Part shown: positions 1 through 8,495 of the stretch, one piece after another | Numbering within the stretch: the first letter of the stretch is position 1 | How the letters are laid out: the number at the start of each line of letters is the position of its first letter | DNA from: an uncultured Clostridia bacterium | GTDB taxonomy: Bacteria > Bacillota > Clostridia > Christensenellales > UBA3700 | Reading direction: 5' to 3' | Assembly: GCA_947646415.1 (NCBI GenBank) | Contig: CANSGN010000007.1 | Span: forward strand, 1-64,000 | DNA: 64,000 nucleotides | Translations under genes and position numbers: made by a program | The notes under the pieces: generated by a model | Databases searched by the model: none | What the model saw: the letters and a program-made list of their open reading frames with translations, nothing else | What the model was told of the DNA's origin: nothing

Positions 1-50
1 GAAAGTACTTAGATGGAAGCGTCTCGGGAGGATAGGTCGTCGCCGCATCC
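1..50 (+). rRNA. rrf: 5S ribosomal RNA, 3' end (partial)
   Basis: The first 50 bases read like the 3' third of a clostridial 5S rRNA: AGTACTT, then GGAAGCGTCTCGGGAGGATA, then GGTCGTCGCCGC. This is the conserved helix IV/V region and the 3' closing strand. The gene starts outside the window. A strong terminator follows directly, so this is probably the end of an rRNA operon. The exact 3' end is approximate. Confidence 0.85.
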
Positions 51-53
51 ACT

Positions 54-94
54 AAACTCAGTAACATTATTATTGTTACTGAGTTTTTCTTTTT
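54..94 (+). terminator. rRNA operon terminator
   Basis: A perfect 12-bp stem (AAACTCAGTAAC / GTTACTGAGTTT) with a 9-nt loop is followed by a T-rich tail. It sits directly behind the 5S end. Confidence 0.9.
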
Positions 95-180
95 ATGATA
101 AGACATTTAATTTTTCTACAACAGTTTTGTATGCCTAATTTTATATTGCTATCTCTTTTATTATGGATAAAAAATTACTA

Positions 181-209
181 TTGATTTTTATATATTTTTA
201 TGTTAAAAT
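181..209 (+). promoter_or_regulatory. predicted promoter of mcrBC
   Basis: TTGATT (181-186), a 17-bp spacer and TAAAAT (204-209). The expected transcript start near 216 leaves a short leader containing GGAGG (221-225) in front of the ATG at 231. Confidence 0.5.
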
Positions 210-230
210 TTATTATATATGGAGGAATTT

Positions 231-2369
231 ATGGACCAATATTTAGAAAACACGATTGATTTTAATAAAATTATAAAATTTTTAAACGATTATTCTGGGC
301 AAACCTATAGAAGTAATGAACACACGAAAAGTTTTTTTGGAAGAACTGCATATGATGAGATGATAAAATTAGGGGAAAGAATTACTAGTCAAATACCTGC
401 ATTGAGTTTTCATAAGTGTTCAAATTGGCAAAACTCTGGTTCTATCGCAAAATATTTTTGGTTGCAGTTAAAAGAAGATAAATATAAAGATAGTACTTAT
501 AGCATTTCTATTATTACAACTAAAGATAAAGGTATGAATTATTTTAAAGTTTATATAGAATTGGACGATAAAAATACTAATGCATCAAATGATAGTGACA
601 ATATAAAAAGAAAATTTAAAAATGTTATTTTAAATAATTCAGAAAATTTACCTCATAATGTTTTTTATGAAGGCGATTATAAAGTAAAATTAAGTTTAGA
701 AGTCGCTAAAGCTCATTGTAGTAATTATGCTAAAATTACAGTTAATATTCCTATTGAAAGCTCAAAAAATGGCGGCAATAATGAAGATATTTATAACGAA
801 ATTGTACAGGCGATAAAAATATTTTATCCAATATATTTAAAATTATTTGAGGATATCGGTAATCCAATTCATGATACTATAAGTGAAGAAGTGACGAGTA
901 ATCAAAATAATGTTATTCATGACAAAAATCTTATTTTATATGGTCCTCCAGGAACAGGAAAAACATATAATAGCATAATACATGCGTTAGCTATTATTGA
1001 AAATAAAAATATAAAAGATATTAAATCACAAAATTATAAAGATTTAGTTAAAAAATTTAATTTTTATAGAGAAAAAGGACAAGCCGAATTTATAACTTTT
1101 CATCAGTCATATGGATATGAAGAGTTTATTCAAGGAATAAAGCCACAAGAAAAAGATGGAGAAATAATTTATTCGGTTGAATCTGGCATATTTAAAAGAT
1201 TTTGTGATAATATTGAACAACCTGGTGTTATTAATCATATTGGTATTAGTATTGATGATACGCCAACGATATGGAAGGTTTCTTTATTAGGTACCGGTGA
1301 CAATCATATAAGAACTTATTGTATGGATAATGATTGTATACGTATCGGTTGGGGACAAAATGAAAAAGACGATTTAAGCGTTAAAATATTTGAAAACGAC
1401 ATGAAAATAGGAGATATTGTATTTACATGTTATACTGCAAAAGAAATTGATGCTGTTGGAGTAATTATTGGAGATTATGAATGGGAGGAAAATTTTAAAG
1501 AATATAGGAGAGTGCGTGAAGTTAAATGGTTGTATAAAGGTAAATTTAATGTTTATGATATGAATAACAATAAAGATTTGCCTCAAGCAGCTGTTAGAAA
1601 ATTATTTAGATTTTCAAAGAAGGATGTGCTAACTATAATAAATCATCAATCTAATAAAATAAAGGACAGTTTAGAGTTAAATAATAAAGATAAGAATTAT
1701 GTAATTATTATTGACGAAATTAATCGTGGAAATATCTCAAAAATATTTGGAGAAACGATTACTTTGATAGAAGAAAGTAAACGAATTGGAGAGGTAGAAG
1801 AGTTAAAAGTAAAACTTCCATATTCTAAGTTAACAGACCCATTATTTGGAGTTCCGAGTAATGTTTATATAATTGGGACTATGAATACTGCTGACCGATC
1901 TATACAATTTATAGATACGGCTTTAAGAAGAAGGTTTTCTTTTAAAGAAATGCTTCCAGAAGCAGTATTGTTAAAAGATATTGAAATTGATGGAATTAAT
2001 ATTGGTAATATGCTTGAAACAATTAATAAAAGAATTGAGTATTTATATGATAGAGAGCATATGATAGGTCATTCATATTTTATGAGCTTAAAAAATGAAA
2101 GAACAATTAGTAAATTATCACAAATTTTTAAAAATAATGTATTGCCATTACTGCAGGAATATTTTTATGATGATTTTAGCAAAATACAGCTTGTATTAGG
2201 AGATAATCAAAAGAAAAATGGGGAACCAAAATTCATTGTTGAAATGAATTTAGATAATGGATTAGAGCTTTTTGGAGATTATGATATTATAGATGGAAAT
2301 GCTATGTATAAAATTAATGAGGAAGCTTTTGATAAAGTTGAAGCATATAGGTTTATGCAAATTAAATGA
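231..2369 (+). CDS. mcrB: McrB-like AAA+ GTPase with an inserted EVE/PUA-like domain
   Basis: Motor and DNA-recognition subunit of a modification-dependent (McrBC, type IV) restriction system. The N-terminal about 200 residues resemble the MrcB_N/DUF3578 DNA-binding domain. Walker A GPPGTGKT lies near residues 238-245, the Walker B/McrB signature IIIDEINRGN near 492, and the arginine-finger region MNTADRSI...ALRRRF near 550-565. Between the first AAA+ strands (FHQSYGYEEF, GIFKRF) and Walker B lies an insertion at about residues 340-470. It contains TIWKVSLLGTGDN, IRIGWGQ, KIGDIVFTCY and VGVIIGDYEW, the pattern of EVE/PUA-like modified-base readers. The start is set at 231, because GGAGG lies at 221-225; an in-frame ATG at 219 would place the RBS inside the gene. 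The gene overlaps mcrC by 4 nt (ATGA). By eye it is more AT-rich than the V-ATPase genes, which fits acquired defence DNA. Confidence 0.9.
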   Translation: MDQYLENTIDFNKIIKFLNDYSGQTYRSNEHTKSFFGRTAYDEMIKLGERITSQIPALSFHKCSNWQNSGSIAKYFWLQLKEDKYKDSTYSISIITTKDKGMNYFKVYIELDDKNTNASNDSDNIKRKFKNVILNNSENLPHNVFYEGDYKVKLSLEVAKAHCSNYAKITVNIPIESSKNGGNNEDIYNEIVQAIKIFYPIYLKLFEDIGNPIHDTISEEVTSNQNNVIHDKNLILYGPPGTGKTYNSIIHALAIIENKNIKDIKSQNYKDLVKKFNFYREKGQAEFITFHQSYGYEEFIQGIKPQEKDGEIIYSVESGIFKRFCDNIEQPGVINHIGISIDDTPTIWKVSLLGTGDNHIRTYCMDNDCIRIGWGQNEKDDLSVKIFENDMKIGDIVFTCYTAKEIDAVGVIIGDYEWEENFKEYRRVREVKWLYKGKFNVYDMNNNKDLPQAAVRKLFRFSKKDVLTIINHQSNKIKDSLELNNKDKNYVIIIDEINRGNISKIFGETITLIEESKRIGEVEELKVKLPYSKLTDPLFGVPSNVYIIGTMNTADRSIQFIDTALRRRFSFKEMLPEAVLLKDIEIDGINIGNMLETINKRIEYLYDREHMIGHSYFMSLKNERTISKLSQIFKNNVLPLLQEYFYDDFSKIQLVLGDNQKKNGEPKFIVEMNLDNGLELFGDYDIIDGNAMYKINEEAFDKVEAYRFMQIK

Positions 2370-3649
2370 TAATTATGAAAAATAAAACATATCAGGTCTT
2401 AGAATATCAACATATGACAAATAATAGAAATGCTATAGGTTGTAAAGCATTGGATAAAGAAACTTTTACACATTTAAAGGATTTTATACTTGGAAATAAT
2501 GAAAATATGGTTGATATTTTTAATATACGTATAAAAAAAGGGATTGGAGAAGTAATTACGGCAAAAAATTATGTTGGTGTTATTGCTCTTAAAAATGGCA
2601 CTCAAATTGAAATATTGCCTAAGATTTCTGCTACTAATGATATATGTTTGACTAAGAAAATTTTTATTGAAATGATAAAATATTTAAAGAATTTTCCAAG
2701 CAAATATTTTCAAACTGCGGAATTGGAGCTTGTAAAAAATAATTTACTTGAAGTATTTATAAGCATGTTCTTAGATGAAGTTAATAGATTAATTAAGATG
2801 GGGTTGAAAAGTAATTATGAACTGAAAAATGATAATTTGGCTATTTGTAAAGGTAAAATTAATTTTACTGAACAGATTAAAAAAAACTACATACATAAGG
2901 AAAAATTTTATTTAAGCTATGATGAATTCACATTAAACAGAGTAGAAAATCGATTAATAAAGTCAACTCTTTATTTATTATTAAAAGTAGCAAAAGACAA
3001 AGAAAATAAGAAAAATATTGTAACATTATTATCTAATTTTGAGAATATTGATAGAAGTTTAAATTATAAAAAGGACTTGTCTTCTATAATAAAAGATAGG
3101 AATTTAAAAAATTATAAATTAGCGTTAAAATGGTGTGAAATATTTTTATTAGGGCTTAGTTTTACGCAATTTAATGGCAGCAATGTTGCTATTGCTTTAT
3201 TGTTTCCTATGGAAAAGATATTTCAAGATTATGTAGCTGCTAAATTGAAAATTATTTTTAATTCTAATAAAAACTTCATACTAAGTATTCAAGATAAGGG
3301 ATATTATTTATTTGAAAATCAAAGAATGTTTGCACTAAGACCAGATATTGTCATAACAAATAAACAGACAGGTCAAAAATATATAGTTGACACTAAATGG
3401 AAAATGTTAGATATCAATAAAAGTAATTACGGAATTGCTCAGTCTGATATGTACCAAATGTATGCTTACGGGAAAAAATATTTAACTAATAATGTTACAT
3501 TATTGTTTCCAGAAATTAATGGTTTTTTGGATTCAAATAGTATATCATTTTATTCTAATGGCGATGTAAGAGTAAATGTAATGGCTGTTAATCTATTTAA
3601 TATCAATGAAAGTTTATGTAAAATTATTAAACAGATTATGAATAACTAA
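2366..3649 (+). CDS. mcrC: McrC-like restriction endonuclease subunit
   Basis: Nuclease partner of McrB. McrC binds the McrB hexamer, stimulates its GTPase and cuts DNA. The N-terminal part (residues 1-200) fits the McrC family, with RIKKGIGEVITAKNYVGVI and a long helical region. The C-terminal part carries a PD-(D/E)XK-type active site: FALRPDIVI (Asp near residue 328) and IVDTKWKML (D-x-K near residue 345). Length of 427 residues is usual for the family. It is translationally coupled to mcrB through an ATGA overlap; a second in-frame ATG at 2375 is possible. A strong bidirectional terminator follows. Confidence 0.9.
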   Translation: MIIMKNKTYQVLEYQHMTNNRNAIGCKALDKETFTHLKDFILGNNENMVDIFNIRIKKGIGEVITAKNYVGVIALKNGTQIEILPKISATNDICLTKKIFIEMIKYLKNFPSKYFQTAELELVKNNLLEVFISMFLDEVNRLIKMGLKSNYELKNDNLAICKGKINFTEQIKKNYIHKEKFYLSYDEFTLNRVENRLIKSTLYLLLKVAKDKENKKNIVTLLSNFENIDRSLNYKKDLSSIIKDRNLKNYKLALKWCEIFLLGLSFTQFNGSNVAIALLFPMEKIFQDYVAAKLKIIFNSNKNFILSIQDKGYYLFENQRMFALRPDIVITNKQTGQKYIVDTKWKMLDINKSNYGIAQSDMYQMYAYGKKYLTNNVTLLFPEINGFLDSNSISFYSNGDVRVNVMAVNLFNINESLCKIIKQIMNN

Positions 3650-3667
3650 ATTATTAAAACCTAATAT

Positions 3668-3710
3668 AAAAAGCACATAATAGCTTTTTAAGGCTATTAT
3701 GTGCTTTTTA
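3668..3710. terminator. bidirectional terminator between mcrC and the XRE gene
   Basis: A perfect 17-bp stem at 3668-3684 / 3693-3709 begins with A5 and ends with T5, so it works for mcrC on the plus strand and for the XRE repressor on the minus strand. Confidence 0.9.
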
Positions 3711-3728
3711 TTTGTGTATTATATGGTT

Positions 3729-3935
3729 TTAAATTTCATCTAATCCTAATAGGTAGTTTGCTGAAACGGAAAAAGTTTTGCAAATTTTGTATAAACAGTC
3801 AGTTGTGGGGTAGCTTTTGTTTCTCTCCCATAATGAGACAGTGTCTTGGGAAACATTTAAAAGTTTACCAAACTCACTTTGTGAATATCCGTTTTCAATC
3901 CTTAACTCTTTTAATCTTTTTGAAAGTTCTTTCAT
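3729..3935 (-). CDS. XRE-family transcriptional repressor (single HTH)
   Basis: A 68-residue protein that is almost only a Cro/CI helix-turn-helix: RLKELRIENGYSQSEFGKLL, then VSQDTVSLWERNKSYP, then the YKICKTFSVSANYLLG tail typical of HTH_3. No effector domain is present. It is divergent from an acidic lipoprotein gene, and two identical-architecture dyads (ATACGA-N7-TCGTAT) lie in the shared 93-bp gap, so it very likely represses both. No Shine-Dalgarno sequence precedes the ATG. A TATACT -10 box ends 6 nt before it, so the transcript may be leaderless. Confidence 0.88.
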   Translation of the reverse strand: MKELSKRLKELRIENGYSQSEFGKLLNVSQDTVSLWERNKSYPTTDCLYKICKTFSVSANYLLGLDEI

Positions 3936-3944
3936 AATTTTAGT

Positions 3945-3963
3945 ATACGATAATTCTTCGTAT
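3945..3963. promoter_or_regulatory. operator 1 (ATACGA-N7-TCGTAT)
   Basis: A perfect 6-7-6 dyad immediately upstream of the XRE start, overlapping its predicted -10 (minus-strand TATACT at 3947-3942). It is the likely autoregulatory site. Its centre is 30 bp from operator 2, about three helical turns. Confidence 0.7.
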
Positions 3964-3969
3964 TAATGC

Positions 3970-3998
3970 TTGACATACGAGAAATATTCGTATATAAT
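3970..3998 (+). promoter_or_regulatory. consensus promoter of the acidic lipoprotein gene, with operator 2 in its spacer
   Basis: TTGACA (3970-3975), exactly 17 bp, TATAAT (3993-3998). The spacer is occupied by the second ATACGA-N7-TCGTAT dyad (3975-3993), so repressor binding would block RNA polymerase directly. A perfect sigma-A promoter covered by an operator suggests tight repression and strong induction. Confidence 0.85.
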
Positions 3999-4028
3999 TA
4001 GAATATAACAAAAGTTAAGGAGTAGAAA

Positions 4029-4697
4029 ATGAAGAAAAAAGTTTTATTTATTGTAGTTTTAATGTTAATACTTATATTTACTCTGTCATTAGTAGGCTGT
4101 TCAGATGGCAGCACAACAAACAATGGCAGTAATAATACCTATAATCCTGTTGATAAACCAAATGTGCCATCGGTAGAAGTTCCGGACGATAACGATGAGG
4201 ATAATAACGACGGTAAGGATGATGACGACATTATTATTCAGCCATCTCCATTTGATATGGCAGTTAATAGCCTTAAAGAAGTAGGTAGATATGATGCTGT
4301 TGATAAAGAATACGAGCTTTTAATTCCGATAGATAGTACTAATGACTTGTTGATATATTGGGACGAAATAAATAATACCATTTCGATTCTGTTTACATCG
4401 GGAACGGATTCTGGCGTTATTTTGACTATCGATAAAAATTTGGGACCGCAATATTCTTGGGCAGTAATGCAGGGTAAATATCTGCTTGGCGGAACAGTCT
4501 CTTTTTCGCCTTATACAGGGGCAAATATAAAGTATTTGAAGACAAATATTCCAGATTCTATGAGCAGCTTGATTCCTTCAATGAAAAATTTAGCTAAAGC
4601 AGGCATTAAATTATGTTGTAGTGGGTTTGATTTGTTTTTAAATTTAGTAAAATTAGATTTGGAATTGTCCGACTTTAATATATATATAACTACATAA
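4029..4697 (+). CDS. lipoprotein with acidic linker, unknown function
   Basis: Signal peptide MKKKVLFIVVLMLILIFTLS followed by the lipobox LVGC (Cys near residue 27). A low-complexity Asn/Asp/Pro linker follows at about residues 30-75, with many Asp and Glu, as in surface proteins spanning a thick cell wall. A globular domain of about 145 residues follows, with no family I recognise. The RBS AAGGAG lies 6 nt before the ATG. It is divergent from the XRE repressor and controlled by the operator-covered promoter at 3970-3998. Exposure on the outer face of the membrane is inferred from the lipobox. Confidence 0.8.
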   Translation: MKKKVLFIVVLMLILIFTLSLVGCSDGSTTNNGSNNTYNPVDKPNVPSVEVPDDNDEDNNDGKDDDDIIIQPSPFDMAVNSLKEVGRYDAVDKEYELLIPIDSTNDLLIYWDEINNTISILFTSGTDSGVILTIDKNLGPQYSWAVMQGKYLLGGTVSFSPYTGANIKYLKTNIPDSMSSLIPSMKNLAKAGIKLCCSGFDLFLNLVKLDLELSDFNIYITT

Positions 4698-4890
4698 TTT
4701 AAGAAACGATTTGAATGTGGTGTAAGCTTTTTATTGCATAAAAGTTAGGGGGTATGGTACTACATTAATTTTATCTAAGCAAGCTTTAGCAGTGTATTTA
4801 AATTAAATTTTAGATATAAATAAGTTGCATTAGAAAGAGATTATTTCAAAGAGAGTAGTATTTTTGAGTTTGTATAATACTTTAAAATAA

Positions 4891-4931
4891 AAACAAATAA
4901 AAGTCGGTTGATGCCGACTTTTATTTTGTTT
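4891..4931. terminator. bidirectional terminator
   Basis: Stem AAGTCGG (4901-4907) / CCGACTT (4914-4920), extended by A-rich and T-rich flanks on both sides. It lies between the convergent lipoprotein and DUF1508 genes. The rest of 4698-4890 shows no gene or clear motif. Confidence 0.85.
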
Positions 4932-4983
4932 AATGATAATAGTTATTAAGATTTAAGTTGACCGTTTGTAGAATAGCTTTTAA

Positions 4984-6522
4984 TTACTCGCTTTGGTCTT
5001 CTAGGTAGCGGGCACTTTCTGCAAATTTGATTACGGATTGTACTGAGTTTTCGCAACCTTGTTTTGTAGAGTAGGATTCGCCTACGCCGATAACTGTATG
5101 TGCGTTGTTATATAGCTTATATCTAAAGTTACCAGCTTTATCCTCGTCAATTTCAAAGTTTGACTCTATACAAACTTTTTTGAATGCAATAATCGAATTG
5201 GACTTTGGCTTTGTTTTATAAGATTCGCTTTCAAACAAAATTTGACCGTTATTTGCAAGCAATCTAAAGTGATAAGGTCTTGTAGAATTGTCATCATTTT
5301 TAACAATTACAAATTTACCAAAAGATTCTACATTAGGGTCGGTTGTAATCAAAGGCAACTCGTCAGTAGTATTTTTAGGAGCTGCTTTTGCAGCAGGTTT
5401 ACTTTCAACAACAGGCTCTTCCTTTTTAGCTTTAGCTGTTTTCTTAGGTAATTTATCTTTACCTACAACTGCAGGCTTATCGGTAGGAGCTTTTTTCCTT
5501 GGATTTGTTCCTGTTTTTTCCTCGATTTCGTTAGCGATTTCGCTTGCTGTTTTTTTAGTTGTTTTGGACTTTTTCTTAGGTAGAGTCCTTGGAGCAGTAG
5601 TGGCAACAGCCTCTTGTTCAACTTCGTCTACATTTTCTACTTGTGTAGGCTCTTGAACAATTTCCTCTTTAACTGTTTCTACATAAACAACTTGTGTAGC
5701 CTTTTCTTCAACTTTTTCTTCTAATATAGGAGCTGCAATTTTTTCCGCAACAGGAGCGGTAACTTTTTCTTGAACAGGCTCTTCGTAAGTTTCAACCGGG
5801 ATAGGCTCCAATTCAACCACCTTTTCTTCGATAATTTGCTCAACTGCAGGTGCTTTCTTCTTAAATAATTTTCTTGGTGCAGGAGCAGGAACAGATTCAA
5901 CTTTAACGCGATTGATTGGCGCAGGAACTGATTCGACTTTAACTTCTTTTACAGGAGTAGGGGCAGGCACACTTTCGCTCTTGACCTCTTTAACCGGTGC
6001 TGGAACACTTTCTGTCTTAACATCTTTGACAGGAGCGGGCACAGTTTCCGATTTGACTTGTTTGATAGGAACAGGAACTACTTCTGGTTCGACAACTTTT
6101 GCAATTTCTTCAACAGGTTGTTCTTCTTGAACAGGAGTTTCATCTGCAATATCTTCTACTACTTCCGGAGTAGTAACCTCATTTGCTTGAGCTGCCTCGT
6201 TTTTAATAGGTTTATCGCCAGCTTTTGCAACAGGTTGCCAATCAGGTGAAATTTCTTTATAAGTATGGTCTTTTGATTTTTTAGACCCTTTTTTATCTTT
6301 ATTTTTTGCTTCGTCATTTGCTTCGTTATTTGCATTTTCCGATGCTTGACTAGCTTTTTTCTTCTTTTTCTTTGCACAAGCAACCGAAATGGTCACAATT
6401 AATAATAAAACTACTACTGCCGTAGCAGCAACAATTACATACCACCAAAGCACAGAAAAGCTTGAAATTTTGAATGCTTCTTCGGTCATAAAAGTCACTA
6501 TTTTATTCCAAAATTCTCCCAT
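4984..6522 (-). CDS. membrane-anchored Pro/Val/Glu-repeat protein with two C-terminal DUF1508 (YegP-like) domains
   Basis: Residues about 20-45 form one transmembrane helix, followed directly by a KKKKKK stop-transfer stretch, so the long remainder is predicted to be cytoplasmic. Residues about 80-330 are low complexity, including a run of imperfect repeats of the type VKEVKSESVPAP, then Lys/Thr-rich sequence. The last about 110 residues hold two tandem DUF1508 units: FGKFVIVKNDDNSTRPYHFR with a following ILFESESYKTK, then a second with NFRYKLYN and GVGESYSTKQGCENSVQSV. DUF1508 is small and of unknown role. The RBS GGAGG lies before the ATG at 6522. The repeat tract could act as a tether or spacer; this is inference. 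Confidence 0.75.
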   Translation of the reverse strand: MGEFWNKIVTFMTEEAFKISSFSVLWWYVIVAATAVVVLLLIVTISVACAKKKKKKASQASENANNEANDEAKNKDKKGSKKSKDHTYKEISPDWQPVAKAGDKPIKNEAAQANEVTTPEVVEDIADETPVQEEQPVEEIAKVVEPEVVPVPIKQVKSETVPAPVKDVKTESVPAPVKEVKSESVPAPTPVKEVKVESVPAPINRVKVESVPAPAPRKLFKKKAPAVEQIIEEKVVELEPIPVETYEEPVQEKVTAPVAEKIAAPILEEKVEEKATQVVYVETVKEEIVQEPTQVENVDEVEQEAVATTAPRTLPKKKSKTTKKTASEIANEIEEKTGTNPRKKAPTDKPAVVGKDKLPKKTAKAKKEEPVVESKPAAKAAPKNTTDELPLITTDPNVESFGKFVIVKNDDNSTRPYHFRLLANNGQILFESESYKTKPKSNSIIAFKKVCIESNFEIDEDKAGNFRYKLYNNAHTVIGVGESYSTKQGCENSVQSVIKFAESARYLEDQSE

Positions 6523-6619
6523 GATTTTGCCTCCAAAAATTGTTATTAGTATAAATATAGCACATAAAATAATAAATGTAAATTATTTTAATAAAATTTA
6601 ATAAAAATTTTGTAACATT

Positions 6620-6649
6620 TTGTTAAATATTGTTAAATTGCGGCATAAT
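6620..6649 (+). promoter_or_regulatory. possible promoter of the ZIP transporter gene
   Basis: TTGTTA (6620-6625), an 18-bp spacer and CATAAT (6644-6649). The -10 box ends 7 nt before the ATG at 6657, which would give an essentially leaderless mRNA. No Shine-Dalgarno sequence is visible. Confidence 0.35.
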
Positions 6650-6656
6650 TTATTGT

Positions 6657-7433
6657 ATGAGTATAGATAGTGTGTTGGCAATAGTATTTGCCTTTTTAGG
6701 GTTGATTTTCGGAGCATTATTGGCAATTTTTATGCAAAAAAGGGAAGAAAAATATGTCAAATATGCAGAAAGTTTGGCAAGTGGTTTTATGCTTGCCGTA
6801 GTTTTTTTCGATTTGCTGCCAAATGCAAACGAAAAGGCGAGTTTTTTGACGGTGTTTTTGGGTATTCTTGCGGGCATTTTGATAATTTTATCGATTAGTA
6901 AAATAACTTCGGGAGAAGTGTATACAAAATTATCAAAATATGATATAATAAATAAAAATGTTGAGAATAATGCCGCTGATAATTTGTCGATAAGCCAAAA
7001 AAATACTAGCAGAGGGTTGGTTAGAAATTTGACGACTGCGTTTGCAGTAGCTTTGCACAATATACCCGAAGGCATTGCACTAGGTGCGCTGGATGGCCAA
7101 GCAATTTTGATTTCGACCGCCATCTTGATTGCTTTGCATAATATTCCTGAGGGAATTGCCATGAGTATACCGCTTGCAAAAGCAGGAGTAAAATGGTTTA
7201 AAGTTTTGATATTTGCTTTTATCACGGGTGCTTGCACTGTGTTGGGCTGGGGCATAGGCATTTTGGTGGGAAGTATTTCTGAGGAATTTATAGCCTTTAT
7301 GCTTGCAATATCAAGCGGAGCTATGCTGCAAATTGTTTTTTGCGATTTGATTGGCGATGAGGAAAATAAAAATTGCGGTAATTTTACTTTGTTAGGTTTG
7401 CTTATCGGCATGATAATTGCGACTATGGTATAA
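6657..7433 (+). CDS. ZIP-family divalent metal transporter
   Basis: A membrane protein of about 258 residues with about eight hydrophobic helices. The two hallmark metal-site helices are clear: ALHNIPEGIALGAL and ALHNIPEGIAMSIP, each with the HNxPEG motif that forms the binuclear metal site in ZIP/ZupT proteins. Zinc or iron uptake is the usual role. I chose the ATG at 6657 (MSIDSVLAIV) over an upstream TTG at 6630 because the extension adds an unlikely cysteine-containing leader. No RBS is visible before either start. Confidence 0.9.
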   Translation: MSIDSVLAIVFAFLGLIFGALLAIFMQKREEKYVKYAESLASGFMLAVVFFDLLPNANEKASFLTVFLGILAGILIILSISKITSGEVYTKLSKYDIINKNVENNAADNLSISQKNTSRGLVRNLTTAFAVALHNIPEGIALGALDGQAILISTAILIALHNIPEGIAMSIPLAKAGVKWFKVLIFAFITGACTVLGWGIGILVGSISEEFIAFMLAISSGAMLQIVFCDLIGDEENKNCGNFTLLGLLIGMIIATMV

Positions 7434-7505
7434 AGCATTAATAATACCGTTGCAATAATATTAAATTTAAAATTGTAAAAGATAGATTTAGTTTTAGGAG
7501 AAGAA

Positions 7506-8495
7506 ATGGAAACATTAATAAAAAGCGGGGAACAAGCGATAAAGTTAGGGGCGGATTTGATAAAAGCAGGGGAGATTGTAGCCTTTCCTACAGAGACGGT
7601 TTACGGTTTGGGAGGCAACGCACTTGATGCCGCTTGTGTGCAGAAGATTTATGCAGCAAAAGGCAGACCTGCCGACAATCCGCTAATTGTTCACATTGCA
7701 AAAATAGAGGATATATATCCCTTGGTTTCGGAATTTAGCGAAAGGAATAAAAGAGTTGTGGAACAGTTTATGCCCGGACCTATCACACTGCTTTTTCCAA
7801 AAAGCGATATTGTGCCCGATAGTGTAACTGCGGGATTAAAGACTGTAGGCATAAGAATGCCAAAGCTTGAAATTGCAAGAGAGTTTATTGAAAGTGCGGG
7901 AGTGCCTATTGCCGCACCATCTGCAAATGCAAGCACAAGGGTAAGCCCTACTACTGCCAAACACGTTTATGAAGATATGAAAGGAAGAATACCGCTTATC
8001 ATAGACGGCGGAGATTCGGAAGTAGGCATAGAGTCTACAGTGCTTGATTTGACGGGAGAAATACCTACAATACTACGTCCCGGTGCAATTACTGCCGAAA
8101 TGCTTGCTGAGGTTGTAGGAAGTGTAAGAACACATAAAGGGGAAGTGATTAGCAGTGCACCCGCACCCGGTATGAAATACAAGCATTACGCACCTACTTG
8201 CCCTATGGTAGTTGCAAAAGATATGGACAGTTTGATTGCGGAGTATGACAAACAAACGCAAAAGGGCTTGAATGTACTTGCATTGATAAGAGGACAAGCT
8301 GTACAAGCTATGGCGAGCAGAAAATATGTCAATTTGGGTAACAACGATAGTGAAGTGTGCCGAAATATTTATAAGGCAATGAGAGATGGAGAAAAAGTTT
8401 GTGACTATATAATTTGTATCGATTTGGGAGAAAACGGGCTTTGCAAATCGGTTATGAATAGAGTTATGAAAGCAAGCGGAGGCAAAGTTGTATGA
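7506..8495 (+). CDS. tsaC: L-threonylcarbamoyladenylate synthase (Sua5/TsaC type)
   Basis: Makes threonylcarbamoyl-AMP from Thr, bicarbonate and ATP, the first step of the universal tRNA t6A37 modification. Motifs include AFPTETVYGLGGNA, KGRPADNPLIVHI, APSANASTRVSPT and ESTVLDLTGEIPTILRPG. At 329 residues it is the long Sua5 form with a C-terminal domain, as in B. subtilis YwlC. The RBS AGGAGA lies 5 nt before the ATG. It overlaps the phosphatase gene by 4 nt (ATGA), and rpiB follows; this ywlC-ywlE-ywlF order is conserved in Firmicutes. Confidence 0.95.
   Translation: METLIKSGEQAIKLGADLIKAGEIVAFPTETVYGLGGNALDAACVQKIYAAKGRPADNPLIVHIAKIEDIYPLVSEFSERNKRVVEQFMPGPITLLFPKSDIVPDSVTAGLKTVGIRMPKLEIAREFIESAGVPIAAPSANASTRVSPTTAKHVYEDMKGRIPLIIDGGDSEVGIESTVLDLTGEIPTILRPGAITAEMLAEVVGSVRTHKGEVISSAPAPGMKYKHYAPTCPMVVAKDMDSLIAEYDKQTQKGLNVLALIRGQAVQAMASRKYVNLGNNDSEVCRNIYKAMRDGEKVCDYIICIDLGENGLCKSVMNRVMKASGGKVV

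Noticed and set aside
219..230. ATG at 219 as start of mcrB
   Set aside because: It overlaps the GGAGG at 221-225 that serves ATG 231.
5242..6249. Plus-strand Ser/Thr/Gly-rich frames opposite the DUF1508 protein
   Set aside because: Antisense of the VPAP/Lys-rich repeat tract; low complexity and no RBS.
6650..7438. 262-residue open frame on the minus strand over the ZIP gene
   Set aside because: Antisense shadow of a clear ZIP transporter; no RBS and no family motif.
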